Shown here: positions 22,301 to 34,350 of the stretch, piece by piece
Layout of the letters: the number at the start of each line of letters is the position of its first letter
Position numbering within the stretch: position 1 is the first letter of the stretch
Source of the DNA: Perognathus longimembris pacificus
Taxonomy: Eukaryota; Chordata; Mammalia; Rodentia; Heteromyidae
Direction: 5' to 3'
Assembly: GCF_023159225.1 (NCBI RefSeq)
Contig: NC_063161.1
Span: 122,984,958 to 123,048,957 of the forward strand
DNA length: 64,000 bases
Notes under the pieces: model-generated
The model's database searches: none
What the model was told of the DNA's origin: nothing
What the model saw: the letters and a program-made list of their open reading frames with translations, nothing else
Made by a program: the position numbers and the translations under genes

Positions 22301-23305
22301 TGAAATATCACATTTTGTAATCCTCCCTTCCTGCCCTCTGTCTTCCTTCTACTTGCCTGCCTTCCATCTCTTTTTCTTTTTTTTTTCCTACACTACCATG
22401 TACAGCCCAAGAGTCCCATAATAACTAGAGGTAAGCCTATGTCATCCCATCTTCCCACATTTTTTTGTTCATTCTCTGTGTTTGGTAGTGCAAAAATTTA
22501 TATTTTCTCTTCAGGATGCTGTGGAATAGTGTGGATCCAGAAGTCTTTATTCAGTACCATCTGTATATCAAAACACCAGGAGAATGCAGATCATAAGCGT
22601 GATTCTTCAAACTAGTCTAGTATGTCTGGCCACTTATCAAGTGTCTTCCTTAGGTGAATCATTTTTCCCTCTGATACTCCAGAAGAAGAAAGATTGAATT
22701 TTATTTCTCAAAATTGTATGGATTAAGATAAAATAATGCAAATAGCAGACATTCACTTAATAAGTGTTAATGTCTTTCCCACTATGTCTAAACGCTATTG
22801 AAAATATTAAAAAAAGATAGTGGTTATAAAATTTTTCAGGGGACTTGGCAATAAGTTTTTCCAGATAAAGTTGGAGTTTTGTAGCATCAATTTCCAGTTG
22901 AATGAAGACAAATACTTCCAAGATCAAAGCAACAATTTATTGAGAGAAGTTTAGAAAGTGTTTTATTTTCTTTTCAATGACTTATTCTAAAATTAAACAT
23001 AACAGTCTTGGTTAGGTTTAAGTGTTACTCATTGAGTCAGATAACTTGGTGTGAAGCAGAGACAGAGAGATCTTTGAAGGAGCCGAGCTAACTTTGGGTA
23101 ATACTATTTGTAAACTCACCAGTTAGATAAGTTGCTTCCACCCACATCAGATAAAAAAAGGAACTGATTTTTTTTTTCTGTTCATTTGTTTTTGGAGTCA
23201 TTCATGAATGGAAGGTAAGATGAAGTTAGAAAACTGTTTCCCCCATAGACACCCACAGATTCCCAGGAAGAAACTCAAGATCAACCACTTGCATCCAATC
23301 TATTC
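22301..23305. other. Unassigned sequence with a short CT-rich tract
   Basis: A pyrimidine-rich tract lies at about 22320-22390. No gene or recognised repeat in the rest. Confidence 0.45.
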
Positions 23306-23535
23306 TTAAAAGTTTTTTTTTCATTATCTCTAATAGTTGTATAAATGAATTATCATTTAGCAAAGCACTTTATAACTGAACTTATATCTTGAATCAATGT
23401 TACCCCTTTCAACATCCTTCCCTATCCCTCCCCTATTTACCCTTTCTCTCACATTTCTTAGTTACACATTGAAACTTGGATTGCATTCTTCCCCACTCCT
23501 CTTCATTTGTCTACCCCTTCCCCTTTGACTCCATG
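23306..23535 (-). repeat. Diverged dispersed repeat related to 8790-8965
   Basis: It shares in order an 'aatagttgt' block, a 'ttgaatcaatg' block, a 'tttcaacatcc' block and a CT-rich end with the copy near 8.8 kb. The family is unnamed here and may be an old L1 3' UTR. Confidence 0.35.
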
Positions 23536-23639
23536 TAGCCCCTTTCAAGTGCCCATTTTCTGGTGTTTATTTTAAACTCTTTTATTCCTATTTAAGGTTG
23601 GGATTTGTATCATGTATTACTATGTTTTTTTTGTTTTGT

Positions 23640-23868
23640 TTTGTTTTTGGTGTGTCAAGGGGCAGGGCCTGCACACTGTCATTGAGCTTTTTGCTCAAGG
23701 CTAGCACTCTGCCACTTTGAGTTACAGCTAGACTTCCAGTTTTCTAGTGGTTAATTGGAGATAAGAATCTCACAAACTTTCCTGTCCAGACTAGCACTGA
23801 ACAAAAATCTTCAGATCTCAGCCTCCTGAATAGCTAGGCTTATAGGCACGGGACACCAACATTGGGCA
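23640..23868 (-). repeat. 7SL/Geo-type dimeric SINE
   Basis: A (TTTTG)n tail complement is followed by the Geo-like half (tttgctcaaggctagcactc) and the 7SL-like half (tcagcctcctgaatagctag, ttataggcacgggacaccaa). It is complete but diverged. Confidence 0.75.
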
Positions 23869-24690
23869 TAATATATTTTGTATACCAATTATATATATAG
23901 TACACCTATGACTTTTCCAAACAAATGTAGAATTATATAAAAGTGAAATCAGAAAACTACATGAAAATGCTCAATAGAATTATTTTTGATTATTGTTTTT
24001 AACTTAATAGAATTTGATAATAATTTGCTTAAAAATGATAGTCATTTCCATTATTTGTGAATAATGATAAACTCCAAAGATAAGGAAAATAGCATTTAGA
24101 TGCTTTTAATTTAATCTGGAGATATGTCTAGTGCCCGAAAATATCTTTAAAAATTTGGTGTAATTTGTCTTTTTAAAAAATAGGTTTTTTTCCCCCAAAT
24201 TTAGAAATGATTTCATTCCTATGTTAGATAAATTATCTCCCATCTTTTCCTCTGAGAAATTATGATTTTAATTTTTACCTATAAATTTTTAGGTGTAAAA
24301 TGTTTACTGGTCTGATATACAGAGTTATTTTCCTGAATATCCACTTCTACTATTTATGGAAAAATAAAGCATTGCTCAGACCTTGCCATCTGCCAAATTT
24401 CTCCATGCACTTGCAGTTATTCTTGACTTGTATTTTCAAAATACATTTTTCCCCTTAAGTGAACACCATGCTTTCAAAATTATGTTACTGTAATGTAGAA
24501 TTTAAAATGTGATAGTTATATCTCATTCTCTGATTGTGAAAATAGCTTTAAACTGAATTTAGGTGACGATGCTCTTCTGTTAAGATCATAACTTCAGCCG
24601 TTTCTTTGTTTCATTTAATATTACAGCTTTTTTTTTTTCCATCTTGGAAAGCTGATATTTAGTCAAGTTAGTGATGCAATTGATCATTCA
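23869..24690. other. Unassigned AT-rich sequence
   Basis: No recognised gene or repeat. Confidence 0.45.
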
Positions 24691-25350
24691 ATAATGAGCA
24701 ACCTAGGATTTAGTTGGCTGTTAAATAGAAGGAATGTCTGTGATTGACAACTTCCCTATGCAGAACTGGCTTGTTTCATGAGTGGACAGGGTAGGATGGA
24801 GTTTGGGAGAAATGTCATATTTGTGTTTCTGAGCTGGGCTTATCTTGCTAAACATGATGGATGGTTTCTGGTTTATCCATTGTCTTGCATATGACATAAT
24901 TTCATTCTTTGAAAACTCTGAGAGGTATTTTATTGTGCAAATATACCAAATTTTCTTTATTTGGTCGTTTGTTGATGGCATCTACTGATTCTGTACTTTG
25001 GCTATTGTGAATAGTGCTACTGCAAACATGAGTGTGAATGTTTCACTATTGTATCCTTACTTAATTTCTTTCATATATATGTAGGCCCAGGAGTGGTAAA
25101 GCAGGATTGGTATAGTAGTTTTATATTTAGTTTCCCCAGGAATTGCTATATTGATTTCCATAGTAGTTGCATTAATTTACATTCTCAGCAGCACTGTATA
25201 GGGAAGTATAGGTGTTCCATTTCCTCTGTATCCTCACCAAAACTTATTTTTCTTGATGGTTGCTATTCTGATCGGTGTAAGATAGAATTTCTTGTAGGGC
25301 TAAGGCCATTTAACTTTTTTTCAGATGTTTATTGACCATTTGTACATAAT
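24691..25350 (-). mobile_element. Old L1 3' part, antisense
   Basis: The minus-strand frame 24721-24981 retains an old ORF2 C-terminal look (DQIKKIWYICTIKYLSEFSK, compare WIRKMWYIYTMEFYASIRK). Plus-strand blocks 'gattgctatattgatttcca'-like and 'ctattctgatcggtgtaaga' are antisense L1. The full-length L1 inserted at or just beyond its right edge. Confidence 0.65.
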
Positions 25351-25358
25351 TTGAATTA

Positions 25359-25371
25359 TGACTTACATGTT
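25359..25371. repeat. Candidate target-site duplication, left copy
   Basis: tgacttacat at 25359-25368 matches 32911-32920, which abuts the L1 5' end exactly. The next bases differ by one (gtt against ttt). At the unduplicated side the sequence reads acatttt/aatt, a good TTTT/AA L1 endonuclease site. Confidence 0.6.
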
Positions 25372-25408
25372 TTTTTATTTTTTGTTACTACTGTGCTTAA
25401 TGCTCTTT

Positions 25409-25410
<2 letters not shown>

Positions 25411-25449
<39 letters not shown>
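25411..25449. repeat. (TA)n microsatellite in the L1 tail
   Basis: About 38 bp of TA repeat lies between the L1 3' end and T-rich sequence. It probably expanded from the A-rich tail. Confidence 0.9.
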
Positions 25450-25450
<1 letters not shown>

Positions 25451-25938
25451 TTTTTATTATCAAACTGAATTACAGAGAGGTTACAGTTTCATATATTAGG
25501 CATTGGATGCATTTCTTGTACTGTTTGTTACGTCTTCCCTCATTCCCTTTCCCTCCCCCCTGCCATGAGTTGTTTAGTTCATTTACACCAAACAGTTTTG
25601 CAAATATTGCATTTGTAGTTGTTTGTCTTTTTTTACCCTGTGTCTCTCGATTTTGGTATTCACTTCTAATTTCCTAGGTCTAATACCACTATACCTGGTT
25701 TCCAATATACTCAGATAAGATACAGAGAAAGTGTAGGTACAACCACAGGAAGGTGAAACAAGAAGATCATAAATAATAGAGGCTACAGTTGCATATGGCA
25801 CGTTGAAAGGAGTTACAACTGTGATATAACAATTGTTTCCATAACACTTAGCATTTCACTTAGCATTATCTTATGTGTTTGTAAGGGTATAGCTATTGGG
25901 CTCCTGTGATCCTCTGCTGTGACTTGCCTAAACCTGTG

Positions 25939-28900
25939 CTAATTATTCCCTATAAGGGAGACCACAGAGTCCATGTTTCTTTGGGTCTGGCTCACTTCAC
26001 TTAGTATAACTTTTCCCAAGTCCTTCCATTTCCTTACAAATGGGGCAATGTCATTTTTTCTGATAGAGGCATAAAATTCCATTGTGTATATGTACCACAT
26101 TTTCCTGATCCTTTCGTCTACTGAGGGGCATCTGGGTTGGTTCCAGATTCTAGCTATGACAAATTGTGCTGCTATGAATATTGTTGTGCTGGTGGCTTTA
26201 GTGTAATTATGTTTGTGGTCTTTTGGATAGATACCCAAAAGGTCATAGGGGAGTTCTATGTTTAGCCTTCTGAGGAATCTCCATACCGCCTGCCAGAGTG
26301 GCTGAACCAGTTTACATTCCCACCAACAATGAAGTAGGGTTCCCTTTTGGCCACATCCCCTCCAACAGTTGTTATTGTCAGTTTTCTTGATATAGATTTC
26401 TTGATATTCTTACTGGGGTGAGATGGAATCTCAATGTTGTTTTGATTTGCATTTCTTTTATAGCCAGTGATGTAGAGCAATTTTTCATATGTCTCTTGGC
26501 CATTCTCATTTCCTCATCAGAGAAGTCTCTTTTTAAGTCTCTAGCCCACTTGATGAGGGAGCTATTGGTTCTTTGCGGTTTTGTTTTGGAGGATTTATGA
26601 AGGTAATTTTTTTAGTTCTGCATATATTTTAGATATGAGGCCTTTGTCCAGTGAATGGCCAGTAAAGATCTCCCAATCTGTGGGCTTTCTGTGTATCTTG
26701 AGAGCTATGTCCTTTGCCCTGCAGAAGCTCTGAAGTTTGATGCAGTCCCATTTGTCCAACCTTTCTTTGATTTGTAGCCTTTCTGGGTCTTTGTTAAGAA
26801 AGTTCCATCCTGTGCCAAGGAGCCCAAGTGTTTCTCCTACTCCTTCATTTAGTGTTTTCATGGTGTCTGTTTTGATTTCTAGGTCTTTGACCCATTTGGA
26901 ATTGATTTTGGTGCAGGGTGATATATAAGGATCTAGTTTTAGTTTGTTGCATGTGTTGAACCAGCTTGGCCAGTACCATTTGTTAAAGAGGCTATCTTTC
27001 TTCCAAACTATTGTTTTAGCTCCTTTATCAAAGATTAAGTAGGCATAGTTCTGTGGGTTCATTTCTGGGTCTTCAATTCTGTTCCATTGGTCTTCAGGCC
27101 TGTTCTGGTGCCAATCCCAAACTCTGCTTTTTTTTTTTTTTTTTTTTTTTTTTACTCTAGCTTTATAATACAGCTTGAAGTTGTGTATTGTAATTCCTCC
27201 AGCACTGTTCTTTCTGCTTAGGATTGTTTTTGCTATTCTGAGTCTTTTATTGCTTCATATGAATTTCTGGATTGCTTCCTCTATTTCATTAAAAAATAGT
27301 GTTGGGATATTAATGGGTATTGTGTTGAATTTGTAGATAGCCTTTGGCAATATTGCCATTTTGATTATATTAATCCTCTCAATCCAGGAGCATGGGAGGT
27401 TTTTCCATTTCCTTGGTTCTGCCTTAATTTCATTTTTCCTGTTTTTAAAGTTCTCATCATAGAGGTCTTTCACTTCTTTGGTTAAGGTAATTCCTAGGTA
27501 CTTTATGTTTTTTGAGGCTATTGCAAAAGGAGTTGTTTTCCTGATTTCAGCCTCAGTCTTTGGGTCATTAGCATATAGAAAAACCGCTGATTTTTGAGGT
27601 TTATTTTATATCCTGCAACTTTGCCAAAGTTTTGGATCAGCTCTAGTAGCTTGGGGGTAGAGTCTATGGAGTTCTTTAGGTATAGGATCATGTCATCTGC
27701 AAAGAGAGAAAATTTAACCACATCATTCCCTATTTGGATCCCCTTTATATTTTCTTCTTGCCTAATTGCTCTGGCTAGGAATTCTAGTACTATGTTGAAA
27801 GGAAGAGGAGAGAATGGACTTCCCTGTCTTGTTCCTGATTTTAAAGACTTTAGTTTTCACCATTTAGAGTTATGTTTGCTGTTGGTTTGTCATAAACTGC
27901 CTTGATTATATTCAGGAATGTTCCCTGGAATCCCAATTTTTCCAGGGCTTTTAGCATAAGTGGGTGCTGGATTTTATCAAACGCTTTCTCCAAATCGAGT
28001 GATATAACCAGGTGGTTCTTTACCTTGATCCAGTTGATGTGGTGATTTGCATTAATTGACTTGCGTATATTGAACCAACTTTGCATCTCTGGAATGAATC
28101 CAGTTTGATCGTGGTGTATGATTTTTTTGATGACTGGTTGAAGTCTATTGGCCAGAATTTGTTGAGAATTTTTGAGTCTATGTTCATCAGAGAAATCGGT
28201 CTATAGTCCTCTTTTCGTGATGAGTCCCTGCCTGGTTTTGGGATGAGGGTTATACTGGCTTCATAGAAAGTGTCAGTAGTGAAAGTTCTCTTTCAATTTC
28301 ATAGAAGAGTTTGAGAAATATTGTTGTGAGTTCTGTTTTGAAGGCCTTGTAGAATTCTGCTGTGAATCCATCTGGACCTGGGCTTTTCTTGGATGGGAGA
28401 TCACTTATTGACGTTTCTATTTCAGTGCTGGATATGGGTCTGTTTAGAAGGTTTAAATCTTCATGGTTGAGTTTGGGGGTATGAATTTTTTCTAGAAAAT
28501 CATCCATTTCTTCCAAGTTCTCGAATTTGTTGGCATAAAGGTTTGCAAAATAGTCCCTTATTATTTTCTGAATTTCGGTTATTTCTGTGGTGATGTTACC
28601 TGATTCTTCTCTTATCTTGTTTAATTGAGTGTGCTGCCTTTGTTTTTTGGTCAGGTTTGCTAGGTGGTTGTCTATATTGTTGATTTTTTCAAAGAACCAA
28701 CTCTTTGTTTTGTTGATCCTTTCGATGGTTTTTTTTGTCTCTAATTGATTTAATTCTGATTTGATTTTAATGATTTGCTTCCATCTATTGACTTGGGGTT
28801 TGGCTTGTTGTTCTCTTTCAAGGAAATTAAGGTGCTTCCTTAAATGATTGAGTTACTGTTTCTCCAATTTGTTGGTGTATGCATTCAGTGATACAAAATT

Positions 28901-29800
28901 TTCCTCTGAGTACTGTCTTTGCTGTGTCCCAAAGGAGCTGGTACTTTGTGTCCTCAACTTGGTTGAGTTCCATAAACATTTGAATTTCCATTTTAATTTC
29001 TTCAATGACCCACTGATGGTTCAGCAGTGTGCAGTTTAGTCTTCATGAACTGTAGGATTTTACGTGGTGGCTGTTTGAGTTAAGCTCTAATTTTATTCCA
29101 TTGTTGTCTGAGTAAATGCAGGGAATGGGTTTGACACTTCTGAATTTGTACAGATTTTCTTTGTGCCCTAAAATGTGATCTATTTTGGAGAATGTTCCAT
29201 GTGCCACTGAGAAGAATGTGTATTCTGTTGTTACTGGGTGGAATATTCTGTAGATGTCGATTAAGTCTAGTTGGTCTATGCAATTGTTTAGTTCTGTGGT
29301 TTCTTTGTACAGTTTTTGGCGTGTTGATCTGTCCAGAGGTGATAGTGGTGTGTTAAAGTCCCCAACTATCAATGTGTTTGGGTCTATGAGTGTTTTTAGA
29401 GTCAGGAGTGTTTGTTTGATGAAGTTGGGTGCCCCTTTATTTGGTGTGTAGATATTTAGGATGGTTATATCTTCCTGTAGGAGAGATCCCTTTACTAGTA
29501 TGTAGTAACCTTCTTTGTCTCTTCTTTTTAAATTTGAAGTTGATTTTGTCTGATACTAAAATTGCAACTCTGGTCTTCTTATGGGAGAATTTGCTTGATA
29601 GATTTGATTCCAGCCTTTCACTTTTAGAAGATGTTTACTTTTGCTGGATAGATGAGTCTCTTGGAGGCAGAAAGATGTATCTTAATTTTTGATCCAACTT
29701 ATGAGCCTATGTCGTTTAATTGGCAAATTAAGTCTATTAATGTTGAGAGTTAGGATTGAGAGCTGATCATTTGTTCCTTTCATTATCCCTATCTTGTTAA
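25939..29800 (-). pseudogene. L1 ORF2 (endonuclease-reverse transcriptase), broken
   Basis: ORF2p nicks target DNA and reverse-transcribes L1 RNA. Minus-strand remnants in order: an endonuclease domain start near 29770 (ILTLNINRLNLPIKRHRLIS-like) with the DFNTPLSPLDRSTRQKLYKE block at 29372 down; RT fingers ([20 protein letters not shown], 28250-28516); RT motif A region ([20 protein letters not shown], 27850-28086); the FADD catalytic box at codons 27692-27703; thumb and connection (26595-27473); and the C-terminal tail (25939-26238, ending SLIGNN and a stop at 25939). At least seven separate frame pieces show many frameshifts. A T26 homopolymer at 27128-27153 replaces a short mixed sequence seen in the sister copy. 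Confidence 0.88.
27128..27153. repeat. T26 homopolymer inside L1 ORF2
   Basis: A run of 26 T. The corresponding site of the L1 at 50.8-55.6 kb (about 52499) has only five T followed by 'attactatagc', so the run is specific to this copy. Confidence 0.95.
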
Positions 29801-29859
29801 AGGCTGAGTCTTCCCATTTGTTGATCTGATATTCTGGTTTACTATTTAGGGTTCATTTC

Positions 29860-30970
29860 TCTGTCTGCATTGGGATCTTGATTATTTTCCCTGTATAGCA
29901 CATCTTTGAGGATTTTTTGTAAAGCTGGTTTGGTGGAGATATATAGTTTCAGTTTTTCCTTACTGTGGAAGACTTTCCTTTGACCTTTGCCTATGAATGA
30001 GAGTTTAGGGTTTGGTATACCTCATTCCAGGCTTTCCTTGCTTTCATGGTCTCTGCTGAGAAGTCTGGGGTAATTCTGATTGATTTTCCTTTATATGTGA
30101 TTGTTTTCTTCTCCCTAACAGCTTTAAGGATTCTTTCCTTGGACTCTATTGATCCTGTTTTGATCACAATGTGTCGGTGGGATGTCCTATTCTGGCCTGG
30201 TCGGTTTGGGGTTCTAAATGCTTCTTGTATCTGTATAGGCCTATCCTTCTGGATATTTGGGAAGTTCTCGGCTAATATTCTGTTAAGTAGGTTGCCTATT
30301 CTATTAACTTCCTTCTCCAGGTTTTCCTCAACAGCTATTATCCTTAAATTGGGCTTTCTGATTGTATCTTGAATCTCCTGGAGCGATCTGTTTTGTTGAT
30401 TGGATTTGTTTTGTATTGCTTTTTAATTTTTCTCCATAGATTCTAAGGAATCTTCAGCTCCTGAGATTCGATCCTCTGCTTCAGCCAGTCGGGACTGTAG
30501 GCTAGCTACTTGATTTTGAATCTCTTTTCCTTCTGACTGGTCATTCCTGATGATTTCCATGTCCTTGCTATAATTATCTCTTAGGTCTTGCATGGACTTT
30601 ACTTCATTAACTTCATTAATTTGGTTTTGAGTGATGTCTCTCAAATCTTTTAGCTGGGTAGTTATCTTTTATTTGACTCTTGAAGTTTATTTATCTTTCT
30701 ATTTGTGGAGGCCATGAAATTCTCCATTAATTTTTGCTTTGCCTCCACACGCTCTAGAATAATTGACTGAAGAGATTCAAACTTTTCATTTATCATGTTT
30801 ATCAGTAAACTTTGTAGAGCATTTTGAGGGTTCTCTTCTAGGTCTTTGATTGACTTCTCTGCTTCTTGCTTGTTTTGAGTGGGAGATGAGACTCCTTTGT
30901 TTGTCATCTTTCTTGTGTTTCTTCTGCCTATTTGGATTGGGAATGCCAATCTACAAGCACCTGTGAGCAC
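29860..30970 (-). pseudogene. L1 ORF1 (RNA-binding nucleic acid chaperone), broken
   Basis: ORF1p forms trimers that coat L1 RNA in the cytoplasmic RNP. Visible in order on the minus strand: an N-terminal part (possible start MTNKGVSSPTQNKQ near 30907, or the upstream M at 30970); a coiled-coil stretch at 30644-30423 (ASLQSRLAEAEDRISGAEDS); then RRM and C-terminal domains in a disrupted frame (NRIGNLLNRILAENFPNIQK-like, then HIVIKTGSIESKERILKAVR) down to about 29870. Stops lie between the first two blocks (around 30660) and after the coiled coil. About 40 bp of the C-terminal domain present at 55361-55410 is deleted near 30007. It is non-functional as read. Confidence 0.8.
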
Positions 30971-32910
30971 TGTTAAGACCCAAAGCAGAACTTACCAAGC
31001 ACTGTTGTGTTAATCTTAGAAGTTCACAATTATATATGGATACCTTTTATACCTGTGTGTAAAATTATATTTGGTGTTCCTAAAGAATACAATTTCAATA
31101 TAACAACCACTCCTGAGCCCTGTATTCAGTAGTTACTTATTTACTGTTTCAACCCTATGAGCAATTCTTGTTCTTATATTAAGTTCTTTTTGTACTGGCT
31201 TTCTCTATGAACCCCTTTGATTCACTCAGAATAAGCAGGGATACCCTCTATCCAGTAACCAGGGATCAATGGAATCTGGCAGTCCTAGAAGTAAGTCAGG
31301 AGGGTAAGTTAGAGGTAGTAAAGAGAATAGAGTAAAATGTATGGGGGCGGGTGATGATTTTGGTTTAGTTTCAGTGACATGGAAATGTGGAGGAGAGTAG
31401 AATCAGTAGAAAGAACAAGGTTAAAATGATAGACAATGGAGAGTTAGCTGTAATGATTGGAGGTGTTATTTATTGGAAAGTAATTTCTAAAGAAAGAGAA
31501 TGCAAAGAGAGAAATAAAGAAAAAATACTGGAAGACAGATGCACATAACAGAGGAAAATTATTTCAAAAAAATAAAAAGGAAAAAAATCAGGAAAAAACA
31601 AACAAAAAACAAACATAAAAGGAACTTGATAGAACCAACAGGTAAAAATGCAAAACAAAAACGAACCTGTGACGTTTCAGAAATGAAAAAAAAATATATA
31701 TAGAAAGATTTAAAAACGTTTGAGGAAAAAGAAAAATATAAAAAGGAGTCTTCCTTGTTTGGGTGGGCTTACTACAGCCTCTGGTTTCCTTGCAATGGTC
31801 TGCAGTCTATTCTGTTGATTGGCTGGTTTGACTTGCTTTCAGTTCTCAGGGGGTGGATCTGCTCTGACCCGCTTCCCCTGTCAGTGAAATCCTGGGGCTC
31901 TATGGTTCCCACAGCTTGCAGGTAAGACTTGGGCGACCTCTGTAGGTGGCAGACGTGAACATTCTTGGGAACTGTGGCTCCTCCAGTCAGCTGTAGGGCC
32001 CCTGCCTTCAATGCCTGGCTTTGAATTGCCTGTGGACTCAGCAGGATAGGGCGCCTTTGGTCTGGTTTACCCAGCTGAGAGTTGCTCGCTTGGGGGAGGT
32101 TCCTTCCTCCTGGGCGGGGCGGCCTCCAGGGTAGTGCAGGGTATGGAATTCAGCTCCATTTTGGGCTGGGAATTGGGCTTCTAAATGGGACTGTTCTCTG
32201 TCTTGGGAACTGTTTGTTCTCCCGTGTGGCTGTTCTGTGCCACCGGTATGGTAGCTGCTCACCACTTTTGCTTTTAATTGAGGAATTCTGGCGGTCCGGG
32301 CAGGCCACTTCTAGCTGAGCCGAGGCCCAGGACAAGCCCCCCCAGCCTGGGCAGGGGTCGTACTCCTGGGTGGAGCTGGCTCTCATTGGTTGGTCCCTCT
32401 TGCCCTTCTCAAAGATGGCCATTTTGTCCTTGCTTTCCCCAGGCGGGCATTAGCTCCAGTCTCATCTGACCTTATGCCAGTGTCAAAGATGGCACTTTGC
32501 TCTGGCAGTGGGGGAAGGAGCTCCTCTGTGGGCGCAAGTGAGAGTGTCTTTCCTGGGGGTACTCATGCTTTCTCTGTGATTTCCGCCATCCGTGTTCAGC
32601 CTGCGATCTGTCTGTACGCCACCTTCTGGAGGATTTCTTCCTGGTCTCCGTTGAGTGCTTTAGATGCGGGGAGTGTGGGGCGCTATGGCAGCACTGGCAC
32701 TGGTGTGGTGGCGGGATGCCGCCCGGAGCCCAAATTTCTGTTGTCAGACCAGCAAAATCAATTTTTCCTTCCTGGCCAGAATCCCTCTACTGTTATAACT
32801 TGCTTTTGCTATATTTCTGGGGTAAAAGTTTCTGTGGGATGGGAAAACTGCGATGTCGGAGGTTGCTCAGCTAGGGCTCTGCTGCTCCTCTGCCGTCTTC
32901 CCGGAAGTCC
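30971..32910 (-). promoter_or_regulatory. L1 5' UTR with internal promoter region
   Basis: This is the GC- and CpG-richest part of the element (about 31750-32910), as expected for an L1 internal RNA polymerase II promoter. Two CAAAGATGGC motifs, YY1-like cores, lie on the plus strand (antisense to the L1) at 32410-32419 and 32484-32493. YY1 is known to place initiation in human L1; a similar role here is only inference. The proximal part (30971-31750) is A-rich in sense view. Open frames on the plus strand (for example 180 codons at 32390-32932) are antisense to the UTR and have no recognisable domain. Confidence 0.7.
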
Positions 32911-32920
32911 TGACTTACAT

Positions 32921-33460
32921 TTTAATTCATAAAGTACAAATCTGTTTTTCTATCTGTTCACTTGAATTGAGCTGGAACTTTATTTAGATTGAATTCACCT
33001 GTGATTCAGTACCAAAAATTCTTGTCCTGTCTTTCTATTCTTGTCAATATTTGAGCTTAAATGACTAGGGCTGTAGTTTCAAGTATTTGGGTTAATATTT
33101 GTATTCAGCTACAGTGATAGCAACATGTCAAAATTGAAGCACAACCTAGGATTTTCTAATATGAAGAAAATAGACTCCCTAGTGCAATTGATCTCCAATA
33201 TCCCAAGCCTTGAAAAATTTTATCTAGTTAAAATCAGCACTGTCGTGGGAATGGAAATGGGTCAGGCTAGACCACTCATTTGTATTTGGGGGTTGTTCTG
33301 ATTTCAGTCATTTTCACCTACACTTCTTTAAAGCTCACCTGATTTATCATGATTCCTAAACTCTACTTTTATCATCCTTGCTCCATGGCTTTACCTGTCT
33401 AGTAACCACTATAAACCATGATTACACAAGTTCTCTCATTTCTGTAATCACATATGAAGG
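32921..33460. other. Unassigned sequence to the right of the L1
   Basis: About 540 bp, AT-rich, without a recognised gene or repeat. Confidence 0.45.
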
Positions 33461-33965
33461 GTTTATTTCATTTGATTAGTATTTGCATAACATACATTTT
33501 CCCATGCTTTGACTTTCAAACTTTCTATATCATTGTGTTTTAAATTGCTTTTACAAAAGCTGCAAATTAATTTAAAATTGAGTCTGATATCCATTGTTTA
33601 TTAATCTGAATATTTAATCCATTAACTTTAAGCAAGTTTGGGTACATTTGACTTTAAATCTTAAACTTTATTTTATCTTTGGTAATTGTTCTGCCTGTAT
33701 TATATTTATAATCGACTCCCCTTTTGTGTTTTTTTGCATTGATTAAATATATATGCTGTTTATTTGTATCTTTAGTAGCTAGGAATGTATGCTATTTTTG
33801 CTCATTTAGTGGTTAATAATCCTTATCAAAGAATAATATCTTTCTCCATTCCTAGATAATCAAAAGACAAATATGTAAGTCAACTCAGCCCTTTTACTTT
33901 CAATTTTCATGCTGCTACTCTTAATTCCCCAGACTACTTTATTTGAATTTTGCTTTAATAAGTGT
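33461..33965 (-). mobile_element. Ancient L1 remnant, part 1
   Basis: Plus-strand blocks 'cccatgctttgactttcaaa', 'attaatctgaatatttaatcc' and 'cattaactttaagcaagttt' resemble the antisense ORF1/ORF2 border region of old L1s. It appears to continue at about 34350, interrupted by another repeat. No coding remains. Confidence 0.5.
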
Positions 33966-34350
33966 GTTATTCTTTAGGCTGCTGTAACAAAGTACCACAA
34001 GCTAGGTACTTTAAAATAATAAAAATTGATTCTTACAGATTTACAGAGGGTAGACTTTTAAATTCATGGTGCAAGTAAAGATCTCCCCGAAGCCCCTGTG
34101 GGAGAATCCTTGGAAACTTCCCGAGCTTCTGATATCCCAGACATTCCTTGACTTGTGACCACAGAACTACTGTCTTCCTCTATTTTTCACATGGATACGG
34201 TCACACACATGGATATGTGTGTGGACATGTATTTGTGTCTCTTATGAGGACATCAGACACCACTGGTGTGACTTCTTAACTTATTTCTATATTACCAAGC
34301 CTTAGATTTTGAGTAAACATAATTCAACAGAACATTCAATGAGTGTTTAC
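33966..34350 (-). repeat. Ancient interspersed repeat nested in the old L1
   Basis: It begins 'ttctttaggctgctgtaaca', 'aaagtaccacaagctaggta' and includes 'ttacagatttacagagg' and 'cttatgaggacatcagacac'. This looks like a common ancient mammalian repeat (MaLR or MER class) in antisense. I cannot assign the family. Confidence 0.45.

Larger units (their letters stand above)
25369..32910 (-). mobile_element. Structurally full-length L1 (7.5 kb), inactive
   Basis: On the minus strand, in order: a ~2-kb GC-rich 5' UTR (about 32910-30970), ORF1 (about 30970-29860), ORF2 (about 29800-25939), and a 3' UTR ending near 25450 with its pyrimidine-rich (sense polypurine) tract at about 25533-25562. The candidate target-site duplication sits at 25359 and 32911. 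The 5' end 'ggacttccgggaagacggca' (sense) is retained, which is rare in this window, where other L1s are 5'-truncated. Frames are broken by many indels, a ~40-bp deletion in ORF1 near 30007 relative to the copy at 50.8-55.6 kb, and a T26 run at 27128-27153 inside ORF2. It is probably not autonomous. Confidence 0.88.

Noticed and set aside
25351..25677. 108-codon frame with repeated Tyr-Ile
   Set aside because: It crosses the (TA)n run and the antisense L1 3' UTR and is not coding.
32390..32932. 180-codon plus-strand frame
   Set aside because: It is antisense to the L1 5' UTR and has no recognisable domain.
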